Assembly (NCBI GenBank): GCA_903847415.1
Contig: CAINDR010000015.1
Coordinates: 1-33,871 of the forward strand
Origin: Candidatus Falkowiibacteriota bacterium
Lineage (GTDB): Bacteria; Patescibacteriota; Patescibacteriia; Patescibacteriales; UBA12465
Direction of reading: 5' to 3'
Length of the DNA stretch: 33,871 bases
The stretch's first letter is position 1, and each line of letters opens with the position of its first letter. A model generated the notes under the pieces. The model ran no database searches and was not told where the DNA came from. It worked only from the letters and a program-made list of their open reading frames with translations. The position numbers and the translations under genes were made by a program. Below are positions 10,801-19,372 of the stretch, one piece after another.

Positions 10801-12217
10801 CTCTTCGACTGTTGGTTTCCTTTCAGAAGAACAAAAGCAGTCTTTAGTTGAAGAAATGCAAAAATTTGATCAGGTTCTATATCCACCAACAACCACTATT
10901 CCTAGCGCTTTTCCGATTACAATTATTGCTCAAAATGAATATGGAGCTAGTAGCACCAATTCTTTCGTCTTAAAGGTTAATAGCTATTGTGGCGATGGCG
11001 TGAAGCAGTCACCAAACCAAGAGAGAAGGGGTGGTTTCTATAATGACGGAGCTGAGGAGTGTGATGGCATTGGAGGAACAGCACTTAGTGCTGCTAGCAG
11101 TTCAGCTGCTGTTCAATATTCTTGCTCTACTCTTGCCTCGAGCACAGTGAATACTCCTAACCCAATCACTACCAACAATTTTTGTCGAGCAACTGGTGGC
11201 TATTGCGGTGATGGTAAATGCGGTTCAGATGACAGCACTTATTCAACTGATGATCAGTTTGAAGCTTATGATCCTGGAAATGTAGCAGGAAATTATTGTC
11301 ACAAAGATTGTGCCTATTGCGGTGATGGAATTGTTCAAACAGGAAAAGGTGAAGAATGTGATCCTGGTAATCCTTATTCTTTTGAAACAGATCTCGGTGA
11401 ACATTGCACAGCAAGTTGTCGGATTAATCGTCATTTAAGAATTCTTCAGGTTTATCCATTTGCGAGTTCAACCAACACAATTAATGTTGAAACCGCTTTA
11501 AACACACTAGGAAATACTTATCCAGAGTTCCGGGGAATGGTTAGCGTTGGTGTTAAAGATCAATCAAAAGATCAAGTTGCTTATTCCACTGATAACGTGC
11601 CAATGAATAATTTTAACTCAAGTACTGAGCAGTATCTTCCTGTTGGAAATATCTTAGAAAAGTATAACCTAATTATTTTTGGAATGTCTGCCACAACATC
11701 ACCCGATCTTAGTGCTATCTCAGCTGTGCGACTTAAAAGTTTTGTTAAAAATGGTGGTATGGTAATTTTTGGCAAAAATACAATTACTAGTGCTAATAAT
11801 AATTTTTGGAGTTTTAGCGATTTTGCTAATTTTGAGGCACTTGGCAACAGTGGGGGCGGGGCAATCGCTTATAATTTGGGAATCGGACAAGCTATTAGTG
11901 CAGATTTTGCTAAAAATCAAGCTTTCTTGATTTCTACAAGCACTTTTATTGTTGGTGATTCTAAGACAAATTATAAACCAAAAACGACAGGAACTAGTTG
12001 CGGAGGCCAATGTCTTGGAAATGTTTGCACTGGGCCAAACTCTAGTTTTGTTAACTTGGTTCATTCAACGAGTAGTGTTAGTGCTACGGAGCCATCATTT
12101 GCTAGTATTTGCAATCGTGTTGCCTTGATTGAGGCGGATAATATTGGGTACCCCTTTAATTTAAAAATTTTTGGTAATTTAATTACTCATTTTTCATCTC
12201 TTCTTTCCTATAAATAA
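7811..12217 (+). CDS. Giant secreted protein with signal peptide, internal type-IV-pilin-like segment, coiled coil and DUF4215-like Cys repeats
   Basis: N-terminal hydrophobic segment FYSTAIFLFLTSFFF...AQA. 'RDVSRLAILAEIKSALENYKNKNNKYPDLPSGTY' is pilin-like. 'CGDGVKQ...GAEECDG' and 'YCGDGIVQTGKGEECDPGNP' are DUF4215-like. Confidence 0.8.
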   Translation: MELLNYQKTGKALFYSTAIFLFLTSFFFKNPGTAQAVEATSTSPDAIAIRILPNSEHYGIERWYKEKGFSGAPQFLMVDGYEAVRDGRTVYVNATNVINFTGATSTIHTNIYLISYNQEIKPGTTDVLGQIIANWKFNKNINSSGKCFTPPTTPTTVSTSTCSIDGDCLAGTFCNSDKAKIIRDVSRLAILAEIKSALENYKNKNNKYPDLPSGTYVPHLTISTWPSWQSTFAVQLGVEKSLTDPINKLGSCGDARFEAKTCWDKNTNEYSSSLNPLAFPAESRVMAYYSKNNGNSFSLCASMEAGSSYDTSDQALSKQACDVDFSTITPKSIKFKVFSLQGELGQAFSGFVQVENPGGNPLNWTVEDLSITQVNSSNIALWKTALQNQQNQMTVLNNGKNQLESEISLITNEITAKQTTLTNFQNKLASSTATLNLFTSKMVTVDSYTALIKEAEKNNNELAVLGHKNSFDAAEYSKNQVGVTIANSEEADASVLLEFKTKVSDLETLRLKLKSLRDNMIAAKQNNDIAYINNNQGVLSNFESDKDKLATNLNKDLQKYVTSMQTFKNGANSQINPLQNSLNQLNNQLITKNQELDAQIYDINTLQAQINDKIALINSASENFEGGVQFQATNNPNQIKIYAKKSLKATSSLIKITVSDGVSSNSTTTKIVVSKKKAKIEADNYEYLLNKNNQLSYVFYLNDDSVTSTTAIPSYSLKVAASNAFPVVTALDQWKTINNGLQYKINREERGRFKVTISQSGSTITGLNGLDKKIDYEVVLNPTSPNQTKKNFSLILKQDKPIFDYQCEDSVRRHGNYNCQVKLLNSDNHDIIYTVNGLNGLGLSTASPTHPGQLKISGQAFGPVPTPSSTMLDLLEEVVMCDTKTTKLDTFQKDSANQTSTVTTLLGAYNDIFSTKKVLFSIFSGGKMKLLDANSYESQAPENLNINQSLPGALLSPVLRTFSWLNSLLTISNVLAGDTDNNFSDDICVLKPGGTNSSSTVGFLSEEQKQSLVEEMQKFDQVLYPPTTTIPSAFPITIIAQNEYGASSTNSFVLKVNSYCGDGVKQSPNQERRGGFYNDGAEECDGIGGTALSAASSSAAVQYSCSTLASSTVNTPNPITTNNFCRATGGYCGDGKCGSDDSTYSTDDQFEAYDPGNVAGNYCHKDCAYCGDGIVQTGKGEECDPGNPYSFETDLGEHCTASCRINRHLRILQVYPFASSTNTINVETALNTLGNTYPEFRGMVSVGVKDQSKDQVAYSTDNVPMNNFNSSTEQYLPVGNILEKYNLIIFGMSATTSPDLSAISAVRLKSFVKNGGMVIFGKNTITSANNNFWSFSDFANFEALGNSGGGAIAYNLGIGQAISADFAKNQAFLISTSTFIVGDSKTNYKPKTTGTSCGGQCLGNVCTGPNSSFVNLVHSTSSVSATEPSFASICNRVALIEADNIGYPFNLKIFGNLITHFSSLLSYK

Positions 12218-12231
12218 TTTTTATTAAGCAT

Positions 12232-12657
12232 ATGATTAATTGGCAAAATCGTCAGCATCGAATAATAATTATTAGTGTTATTTCTTTGATTGTCATTGTG
12301 ATGGGAATTATTTTCTGGCTTTTTAGTCGGCAATCAGATAACAACAAGAGTCTAGTTGTTCAAAGTAATCTTCAAACTGAAGAAGTAGCAATTAATTTGC
12401 CAATTTCAGTAACTCAACGGCGAGAACAAGAAAGAAGTCGTCTCAAGAAGGCCGATCACGACAAAGCCCTCTATCAAGAGTTGCTAACCTCTAAAGATAG
12501 TAATCGTTGCGTGGAAATGGAGGGATTAGAAGGACGAGAAATTTGCTTGTTAAGTTTGGCAAAAGAATTTAATGACTCATCTTTGTGTGAGAAAATTGAT
12601 ATTTTAGAATGGAAAAAAGCTTGTCAAAGTGAATTTTTAGTAAATACAAAAAAATAA
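12232..12657 (+). CDS. Small single-TM membrane protein, function unknown
   Basis: N-terminal TM IIIISVISLIVIVMGIIFWLF. Co-directional in a tight cluster. Confidence 0.65.
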   Translation: MINWQNRQHRIIIISVISLIVIVMGIIFWLFSRQSDNNKSLVVQSNLQTEEVAINLPISVTQRREQERSRLKKADHDKALYQELLTSKDSNRCVEMEGLEGREICLLSLAKEFNDSSLCEKIDILEWKKACQSEFLVNTKK

Positions 12658-12695
12658 AATTAAAATAATTAATAAGTAAGAATAATCTAATTTCT

Positions 12696-13475
12696 ATGTT
12701 TAACGATTCAAACAATTCTTCCCAAGGGGGGGCAAAAGAGATTGATGATATTTTTTCCGATATCGATCAACCAACCACCCCTCAAGCACCAACTCCACCA
12801 GTTAATCCTGGTTTTCAAGGGTCTGTTCCAGTTGCCCCAACTCCTCAAGTTAATCAAGCCTCACCGCAAAGCCCTTTTCCAGGATCAGGAAAAGAAACTT
12901 TTTTGAGGATGGAGGACAATATGCCCGCAGCTGGTGAGAGAGGCACAAAAGCTTTAAAGATTTTTCTCATTTTATTGATAGTAGTTGCTATTCTTTCTTT
13001 TGCTGGTTATTTTGTTTACACCAAATTTGTTCAACCAAAAGCACAGGTGGTCAGTCAGATTAATGCCGACGAAGTATCAACTCCAAGCGACGAGGAGCAG
13101 GCACTAATTGAGCAAAATATTAAAAACCAAGAACAGCAAGCAAGCAATATTCCTAGCGAAGCAACGACAACTAGTTTAGCAGAAGAGACTCCTCTTTCTA
13201 CTCCTAGCTCATCAGAATTAATTGTTCCAGAAGTTGTTAATGTTGATACCGATGGCGATGGTTTGAATGATCAAGAAGAAACAATGTTGGGAACAGATAT
13301 TACTAAAGTTGACTCCGATGGTGACGAGCTTAGTGATTATGAAGAAGTAAAAACATATTTAACAAATCCTTTAATTGTTGATACCGATGGCGATACTTAT
13401 TCGGATGGAGGGGAAGTTAAAGGTGGCTACAATCCTAATGGAACTGGCAAATTAACCACCAGTCCTGCTAATTAA
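12696..13475 (+). CDS. Single-TM protein with thrombospondin type-3 (Ca-binding) repeats
   Basis: 'NVDTDGDGLNDQEE...KVDSDGDELSDYEE...IVDTDGDTYSDGGEV' are TSP3 DxDxDGxxD repeats. TM ALKIFLILLIVVAILSFAGYFVY. Confidence 0.8.
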   Translation: MFNDSNNSSQGGAKEIDDIFSDIDQPTTPQAPTPPVNPGFQGSVPVAPTPQVNQASPQSPFPGSGKETFLRMEDNMPAAGERGTKALKIFLILLIVVAILSFAGYFVYTKFVQPKAQVVSQINADEVSTPSDEEQALIEQNIKNQEQQASNIPSEATTTSLAEETPLSTPSSSELIVPEVVNVDTDGDGLNDQEETMLGTDITKVDSDGDELSDYEEVKTYLTNPLIVDTDGDTYSDGGEVKGGYNPNGTGKLTTSPAN

Positions 13476-13477
13476 TT

Positions 13478-13681
13478 ATGCAAAGTATTAAAGATTATTC
13501 TCAAGAATTAGAAGGAAAAAGCCAGCGGTCAGTTAGCAAGCAATCAGTTTGGACGCGACCAATTGTGATTCACGTGATGCCGCAGTTAAGACGGAAGGTT
13601 TCTCATCAAGCTTTTTATTTAACGATTACGGTTTGGATTTTGGCGATCAGTTTGGTGGCAACTTATTTTTTTATTAAATAA
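13478..13681 (+). CDS. Small tail-anchored-like membrane protein (67 aa)
   Basis: C-terminal TM FYLTITVWILAISLVATYFFI. Packed 2-3 bp from both neighbours. Confidence 0.6.
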   Translation: MQSIKDYSQELEGKSQRSVSKQSVWTRPIVIHVMPQLRRKVSHQAFYLTITVWILAISLVATYFFIK

Positions 13682-13684
13682 ATT

Positions 13685-14677
13685 ATGTTTTTTAAAGGAA
13701 AAAAGTCAAATTCGGAAAATCCTAACAATCCAAGTTTTTCTGAGCGCTTAAACCAAGATTTCGTTGTTCACAATATGCCATCCCCAGTCTCTTCAGGGAT
13801 TACGGTTCGGAAGCAGTCTTTAGCGGCGCCAGAGAATCACAAAAAAACCGGAATTATGATTATTTCCGGAGGGATTATTTTGGTTACTGGTCTTTTATAT
13901 GGAGCTTATGTTTTAATTATTCAACCATCTTTAGAAACCAAAGCTCCTGTCACTGAAGAAATCGTTACCGAATTACCAGTACAACCAGTAGTTCAAGAAA
14001 ATCAGCCGACAGAGATCATTGCTAGCTCTTCTGTTGAATCACCGGTTATTGCGCCAATCACAGTTGAAGCTCCAACAACCACGGTTAACATTGAAGAGAT
14101 AGTTACTCCAGTTCAGGCTTCTATTATTGACGCCGATAGTGATGGTTTAAGTGATGAAGAGGAACGTTTAATTGGTTCTAACCCAAATAAAATTGATTCT
14201 GATGGTGATGGTAATGCTGATTTGATTGAGCTGCAAAATTCTTATAACCCTAGTGGTTCTGGTCGTTTGTCTTCTTCTTTGTCAATGATTAATTATCGAA
14301 ATCCAGCTTTAAAATATTCCTTAATTTATCCTAAAGAATGGTTATTAAAAAATTTAAACGACAATGAAACGATTTTAATTTCTTCTGCAGATGAAAAGTA
14401 CTTTATCCAAGTAATTCATCAATTCAATTCTCAGCGTTTAGATATTTCCGATTGGTATCAAACCGAATTTCCTGATCAGCAAGCTGGAGAAGTTCGAATA
14501 GCAGCTGATGGTTCTTGGCAGGGAGTTTATAATCAAGATAAAAATATTTTTTACCTTAGTGATATGATTAAACAAAATATTTATATCTTTTCTTTAGGAG
14601 CCACCGAGGGTAATACTATTAATCATGAACGTTTATTCGAATTAGTAATTAATAGTTTTCGGGTGAACACAAAATAA
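13685..14677 (+). CDS. Single-TM protein with TSP3 repeats and a PsbP-like C-terminal region
   Basis: 'DADSDGLSDEEERLIGSNPNKIDSDGDGNADLIE' is TSP3. 'NPALKYSLIYPKEWLL...' is reminiscent of PsbP-like domains. Confidence 0.75.
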   Translation: MFFKGKKSNSENPNNPSFSERLNQDFVVHNMPSPVSSGITVRKQSLAAPENHKKTGIMIISGGIILVTGLLYGAYVLIIQPSLETKAPVTEEIVTELPVQPVVQENQPTEIIASSSVESPVIAPITVEAPTTTVNIEEIVTPVQASIIDADSDGLSDEEERLIGSNPNKIDSDGDGNADLIELQNSYNPSGSGRLSSSLSMINYRNPALKYSLIYPKEWLLKNLNDNETILISSADEKYFIQVIHQFNSQRLDISDWYQTEFPDQQAGEVRIAADGSWQGVYNQDKNIFYLSDMIKQNIYIFSLGATEGNTINHERLFELVINSFRVNTK

Positions 14678-14694
14678 ATTATTTTTATTAAAAT

Positions 14695-14729
14695 AAAAAA
14701 CTACTGCTTTGTTTGCGGTAGTTTTTTTT
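14695..14729. terminator. Bidirectional intrinsic terminator between convergent genes
   Basis: aaaaaactactgc-tttgttt-gcggtagtttttt: hairpin with A and T tracts on both sides. Confidence 0.85.
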
Positions 14730-14740
14730 GTTTGCGTGAT

Positions 14741-15316
14741 TTATTCGCCAATTACTTTATCAATTAGACCATATTTTTTCGCTTCTTCCGCACTCATATA
14801 ATTATCTCGGTCACTATCTTTTTCAATGGTTTCACTTTTCTTTCCGGTGTGTTTTCCTAAGATTTGATTTAATTTATTTTTAGTTTTGATGATGTGTTCA
14901 GCCATGATTTTAATGTCACTTGCTTGACCCTCAGCGCCACCCATTACTTGATGAATCATAATTTCGCTATTTGGGAGAGCTAATCTTTTTCCTTTTTTTC
15001 CGGCGGCTAATAAAACCGAAGCCATTGAAGCTGCCATCCCAACGCAAATCGTTGAGACATCGGATTTAATATATTGCATGGTGTCATAAATAGCTAGACC
15101 AGCGGAAACTGATCCACCAGGGGAATTGATATAAAATTTTATATCTCGATTATTTTCAGCGTCTAAAAATAATAATTGGGCAATAACAATATTGGCAGTG
15201 TGGTCATTGATTTGCTCGCCAAGAAAAATAATCCGATCTTTTAAAAGTCGGGAATAAATGTCATAGGCGCGTTCCATTTGGCCTTCTTTTTCAATAACAG
15301 TAGGGATTATCGGCAT
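14741..15316 (-). CDS. clpP: ATP-dependent Clp protease proteolytic subunit
   Basis: [29 protein letters not shown] (Ser), IMIHQ (His), DSDRD (Asp). Confidence 0.97.
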   Translation of the reverse strand: MPIIPTVIEKEGQMERAYDIYSRLLKDRIIFLGEQINDHTANIVIAQLLFLDAENNRDIKFYINSPGGSVSAGLAIYDTMQYIKSDVSTICVGMAASMASVLLAAGKKGKRLALPNSEIMIHQVMGGAEGQASDIKIMAEHIIKTKNKLNQILGKHTGKKSETIEKDSDRDNYMSAEEAKKYGLIDKVIGE

Positions 15317-15350
15317 ATTATGATAAATAATTAGTTATTTAGATAATCTG

Positions 15351-15379
15351 ATTATAATATGAAGTAGCGATTTTGTAAA
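15351..15379 (-). promoter_or_regulatory. Sigma70-type promoter for clpP
   Basis: Minus strand TTTACA-N17-TATAAT (TGTAAA at 15374-15379; ATTATA at 15351-15356). Confidence 0.65.
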
Positions 15380-15396
15380 GAATAGGGGCTTTTCAC

Positions 15397-15425
15397 TTGA
15401 TTTTTGTTTTTTTATTCGGTAAGAT
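15397..15425 (+). promoter_or_regulatory. Sigma70-type promoter for secDF
   Basis: TTGATT (15397-15402)-N17-TAAGAT (15420-15425). Confidence 0.55.
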
Positions 15426-15465
15426 TTGAGGAGTTATAAGATTATTTTCAATAATTAGAATTATT

Positions 15466-17025
15466 ATGAACATCGCTGAAAAATTTTCAAAATTATCTGC
15501 TCGACAAAAATCTTGGTGGGTTTTTGGTTTAATTGCTGTTTTTACACTAACGGTTGCTTTGATTTCCGCTAGTAACTATTACAATAATTTTGCCAATAAC
15601 TTATCTCAAAAAACTAATGGAGTGGTAGCGCTTCCAGTAGTTAAAGAACTTCCTTTTAGTTTGGGTTTGGACTTGCAAGGAGGGGCACATTTGGTTTATT
15701 TGGCTGACGTTAAAAATATTCCCGAGCAGGATCGAGCTAGTGCTCTTGAATCAGTCCGAGATATTGTTGAAAGAAGAGTTAATCTTTTTGGTGTAAGCGA
15801 ACCATTGGTTCAAATCAATCATTCTGCTAGCGGAGAGTATCGCTTGATTGTTGAATTAGCTGGAATTAAAGATGTTAACGAAGCAATCAAAATGATTGGT
15901 GAAACTCCATTGTTGGAATTTCAAGAAATGAGTGCTCCACTAACTAAGGTTGTGAGTCAAAATAATTCAAGCAGTGAAATTACTCTGGATGCTAATCAAA
16001 ATAATTCTTGGAAAAATACCGAGCTCACTGGTAAATATTTGAAAAGATCATCTATTGAATTTAACCAAAATGATGGTACTCCTTATGTTTCTTTAGATTT
16101 TAATGAAGAGGGAGCAAAATTGTTTGCTGAAATCACCGAAAGAAATATTGGTAAACCAGTTGCTATTCTTTTGGATGGGGTAGTAATTAGTGCTCCTAAT
16201 GTTAATGAAAAAATTACTGGTGGAAAGGCAATGATTAGTGGTAGTTTTACAGTTGATGAAGTTAAAAGTTTAGTGAAACGTTTGAATTCTGGTGCTTTGC
16301 CAGTGCCAATTAGTTTGATTTCTCAACAAACCATTGAAGCGAGTCTTGGCGCTAAAGCAATCAATAACAGTTTAACTGCTGGTTTGATTGGTTTATTGTT
16401 AGTTTCTCTCTTCATGATTGTTATTTACCGTTTTCCTGGTTTCTTGGCGGTTATCTCTTTGTTTGTTTATGGTTTAACGGTTTTGGCGATTTTTAAATCT
16501 CTTCCGATTTGGTTAGCTTTTGTTTTAGTAGCAATAATGATTGGTCTTCTCTTTTACACTTTTAACGAAATCAAAGTGTTTAATGGAGGCGTTGCTTTAT
16601 TGTTTTTAATGATTGGAGTTTTGTTGTTCTTTTATGCCTCCAGATCGATCACATTAACCCTATCTGGCATTGCTGGTTTTATTATGTCAATTGGAATGGC
16701 TGTTGATGCCAATATTTTGATTTTTGAACGAATTAAAGAAGAGTTAAAATCTGGGAAATCAATTTCATTGGCGGTTGATGAAGGATTCCGTCATGCCTGG
16801 CCATCAATTAGAGATGGAAATACTTCAACAATTTTAACCTGCTTTATTTTAATGTTCTTTGGTACTTCAGCAGTCCAAGGGTTTGGGACAGCATTATTTA
16901 TTGGTCTAGCAGTATCTTTGTTTAGTGCGATTGTTGTTTCTCGAACGCTTTTCACTCTCGTTCTCGGCAAGTGGCTCGAAAAAAAGACTTGGTTAATCGG
17001 TTCTGGCTTAAAACAGAAAAACTAA
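15466..17025 (+). CDS. secD: Protein translocase subunit SecD
   Basis: FSLGLDLQGGAHLVY; GIAGFIMSIGMAVDANILIFERIKEEL; followed by secF. Confidence 0.95.
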   Translation: MNIAEKFSKLSARQKSWWVFGLIAVFTLTVALISASNYYNNFANNLSQKTNGVVALPVVKELPFSLGLDLQGGAHLVYLADVKNIPEQDRASALESVRDIVERRVNLFGVSEPLVQINHSASGEYRLIVELAGIKDVNEAIKMIGETPLLEFQEMSAPLTKVVSQNNSSSEITLDANQNNSWKNTELTGKYLKRSSIEFNQNDGTPYVSLDFNEEGAKLFAEITERNIGKPVAILLDGVVISAPNVNEKITGGKAMISGSFTVDEVKSLVKRLNSGALPVPISLISQQTIEASLGAKAINNSLTAGLIGLLLVSLFMIVIYRFPGFLAVISLFVYGLTVLAIFKSLPIWLAFVLVAIMIGLLFYTFNEIKVFNGGVALLFLMIGVLLFFYASRSITLTLSGIAGFIMSIGMAVDANILIFERIKEELKSGKSISLAVDEGFRHAWPSIRDGNTSTILTCFILMFFGTSAVQGFGTALFIGLAVSLFSAIVVSRTLFTLVLGKWLEKKTWLIGSGLKQKN

Positions 17026-17037
17026 TTTAAAGACTAT

Positions 17038-17943
17038 ATGTTAAATATCATTCAAAATCGTAAAATTTGGCTTTCAATTTCTGGTGTTTTAGTTACTCTT
17101 TCGATAGTTGCTATTTCAATTTGGGGCTTAAACTTTGGTATTGATTTTACTGGCGGCAGCTTAATGGAAGTAGAATTTACTAATTACCAACCACAAATCA
17201 CCGAAATTCAAGAAAGTCTTCGGAATGTTGGTGCCAACAACTTGGTTATTCAACCAACCGAGAATCAAACAACTCTTTTGCGTTTTAAGGAGAGTAGTCA
17301 GGATGTTCATCAGGCGATTAATCAGTCTTTAAATAAGCTCGCGGCAGAACACAATGGCTCTGCCAAAGAATTGCGTTTTGATTCCATCGGTCCTTCTATT
17401 GGTAAGGAATTAAAAAGCAAATCATTTAATGCCATCGTTTTAGTTCTATTAATGATGGTTGCCTTCATTGCCTTTGCTTTTCGAAAAGTTTCTAAACCGG
17501 TTGCTTCCTGGAAATATGGTTTAGCGGCGATTGTGGCCCTTGCGCACGATGTAATTATCGTTTTGGGGGTATTTGCCGTTCTTGGTCATTTTGTTGGCAC
17601 AGAGGTAAACACAGCCTTTATTGCAGCCATTTTAACTGTTCTCGGTTATAGCGTGAATGATACAATTATTGTTTTTGATCGAACTAGAGAGAATTTGCCG
17701 AAATCTAGTCAAGACTTTGAAAAAACAATTAACACCAGTGTTAATCAAGTGCTTACCCGTTCTATCAATACTTCTTTTTCAGCAATTTTAGCTCTTTTGG
17801 CAATTTTAGTCTTCGGTGGTGCTAGTATTCGTGAATTTGCCCTTGCTCTAACGGTGGGGATCTTTATTGGGACTTATAGTTCGATCTTTATTGCCAGTCC
17901 AATGATTGTGATTTGGGAGAAGATGGGAAGAAAAAAAGCTTAA
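17038..17943 (+). CDS. secF: Protein translocase subunit SecF
   Basis: GLNFGIDFTGGSLMEVEF; LTVLGYSVNDTIIVFDRTREN. Confidence 0.95.
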   Translation: MLNIIQNRKIWLSISGVLVTLSIVAISIWGLNFGIDFTGGSLMEVEFTNYQPQITEIQESLRNVGANNLVIQPTENQTTLLRFKESSQDVHQAINQSLNKLAAEHNGSAKELRFDSIGPSIGKELKSKSFNAIVLVLLMMVAFIAFAFRKVSKPVASWKYGLAAIVALAHDVIIVLGVFAVLGHFVGTEVNTAFIAAILTVLGYSVNDTIIVFDRTRENLPKSSQDFEKTINTSVNQVLTRSINTSFSAILALLAILVFGGASIREFALALTVGIFIGTYSSIFIASPMIVIWEKMGRKKA

Positions 17944-17960
17944 ATTAAAAGAAAATATTA

Positions 17961-17993
17961 AAAAACGGGCTCTGTGAGGGGCTCGTTTTTTTT
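17961..17993 (+). terminator. Intrinsic terminator after secF
   Basis: aaaaacgggctctgtgaggggctcgtttttttt hairpin plus T-tract. Confidence 0.8.
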
Positions 17994-18015
17994 GTTTTAT
18001 AACGCCTTTAACCCC

Positions 18016-18044
18016 TTGACATTTTTCTAATTTAGTTTTATAAT
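18016..18044 (+). promoter_or_regulatory. Perfect-consensus sigma70 promoter
   Basis: TTGACA (18016-18021)-17 bp-TATAAT (18039-18044). Confidence 0.85.
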
Positions 18045-18112
18045 TATTGAACGTTTCTTGAAGGCTAGTGAGTCTAAAAATCAAGGAATGTGTTCATTAA
18101 AAAAATAAAAAA

Positions 18113-19300
18113 ATGAAAGAAAAGAAAGGAATCGTGTTGGTTGCCTCAATCAACGCTTTCCATGGCAATGTGTTGCCAGCGAGTTTTGAAAAAATCCACG
18201 CCGAAGAGTTGGGTTTGGGAATTTTGGAAGAATCCGGTTTGAAGATGGCAATTAATTGTCATCAAATTGATTTTTCGATGTATCCCTGGCTAGGAAAATA
18301 TCAGAAGTCTAATAGTCTTCAATTTTCTGGAGGTTTGTTTTCTCATGTTCTGCCAACTTTAACTTCAAAAGAGCATTTGGTGTGGCAGGAGGAAAATGGA
18401 ATTATAAATCCCATAGTTACTTTTTATCCCGAGTTTTGCATGCCAAAAAAGCCAACTCGCAATTTTTGGCTATTAGACGGCCAAACTCATTATTACTCGT
18501 CGTGCGGTTCAAGTGAAGAAGTGTTTTGGAACGCCGAAGAAGTCGGTATTTTACCTGCCTCGATTAAAGTAAATGGGCAAATTGGTTTTGTGATGAAAGA
18601 GAAATCTTTCAAACCAATCTTAGATTTAATATTTTTAAGTCAAAGATTTCCTGACGCAAAAAACGCAGAGGGAATAAGTAATCTTGATCTTTTAGTTCAA
18701 GCAATTGCTAATTTAGAGGAGGTAGTTCTAGTTCCATTTGATCTCGAGGCTCCTTACGTTGGCTCAATGTTGGGCAAAAACTTTTGGGAAAGATTTATTG
18801 GAAAAATTAAAGAAAACCATCTTGAAGATCGTTTTTTAGATTTTGAAGAATTTCATCAAGAGTTGATTGAAAATGCTATTTCTCTTAGTGATGCTCCTCA
18901 TCGGAATTTGGGTAAGTGGACCTCTGTTGAGGCGACTTATGATTATTTTGCCGAACTTAAAGTGTATGCTAAAAAAATGTTGAGCGAAAAAGAGCACTTG
19001 TTGTTAGCTTTTGCTGCTTCTGCTGATCCCGCAGCAGCGATTTTTCAAAAATCGCTTTATGCAAGAAAACCAATTAATTTACCAGTGGTAGATTTACTTG
19101 GTAATCCAGGTACGGTAAAAATTACCGGAAACACTGAAATTATCAAAGCTGGGTATATAGCGAGAAATCTTTTTTTGTCCAAAATAACACGAGAAGCTGG
19201 ATCAGAAGACGCTAAGCTTTGGCGTGAGTTAAGCAAAAAACAAGTAACCGGAATTTTTTGGCAACAATTAATTTCCGTTACCAAGCAATTAGACATCTAA
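18113..19300 (+). CDS. Hypothetical protein, possibly glycoside hydrolase family 57-like
   Basis: 'VTFYPEFCMPKKPTRNFWLLDGQ' and 'VVLVPFDLEAPYVGSMLGKNFWERFI' resemble GH57-type W/F-x-PE and D-x-E motifs. Family call tentative; CDS itself well supported. Confidence 0.6.
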   Translation: MKEKKGIVLVASINAFHGNVLPASFEKIHAEELGLGILEESGLKMAINCHQIDFSMYPWLGKYQKSNSLQFSGGLFSHVLPTLTSKEHLVWQEENGIINPIVTFYPEFCMPKKPTRNFWLLDGQTHYYSSCGSSEEVFWNAEEVGILPASIKVNGQIGFVMKEKSFKPILDLIFLSQRFPDAKNAEGISNLDLLVQAIANLEEVVLVPFDLEAPYVGSMLGKNFWERFIGKIKENHLEDRFLDFEEFHQELIENAISLSDAPHRNLGKWTSVEATYDYFAELKVYAKKMLSEKEHLLLAFAASADPAAAIFQKSLYARKPINLPVVDLLGNPGTVKITGNTEIIKAGYIARNLFLSKITREAGSEDAKLWRELSKKQVTGIFWQQLISVTKQLDI

Positions 19301-19306
19301 GTTTAG

Positions 19307-19337
19307 ACCGTTAACCATTAAGGTTAGCGGTTTTTTT
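19307..19337 (+). terminator. Intrinsic terminator
   Basis: accgttaacc-attaa-ggttagcggttttttt. Confidence 0.85.
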
Positions 19338-19358
19338 ATTTCTCAAACTCTTTTATGC

Positions 19359-19364
19359 TATAAT
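19359..19364 (+). promoter_or_regulatory. Extended -10 (TGcTATAAT) immediately before the 19373 start
   Basis: tg-c-tataat at 19356-19364, ending 8 bp before the ATG at 19373. Confidence 0.55.
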
Positions 19365-19372
19365 TAAAAGAT

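Noticed and set aside
11169-12064. Cluster of minus-strand ORFs (63-114 aa) opposite the 1468-aa gene
   Set aside because: Shadow ORFs within a coherent + strand CDS; no domain signal.
17848-18084. Minus-strand 78-aa ORF downstream of secF
   Set aside because: Overlaps the secF 3' end, its terminator and the consensus promoter.
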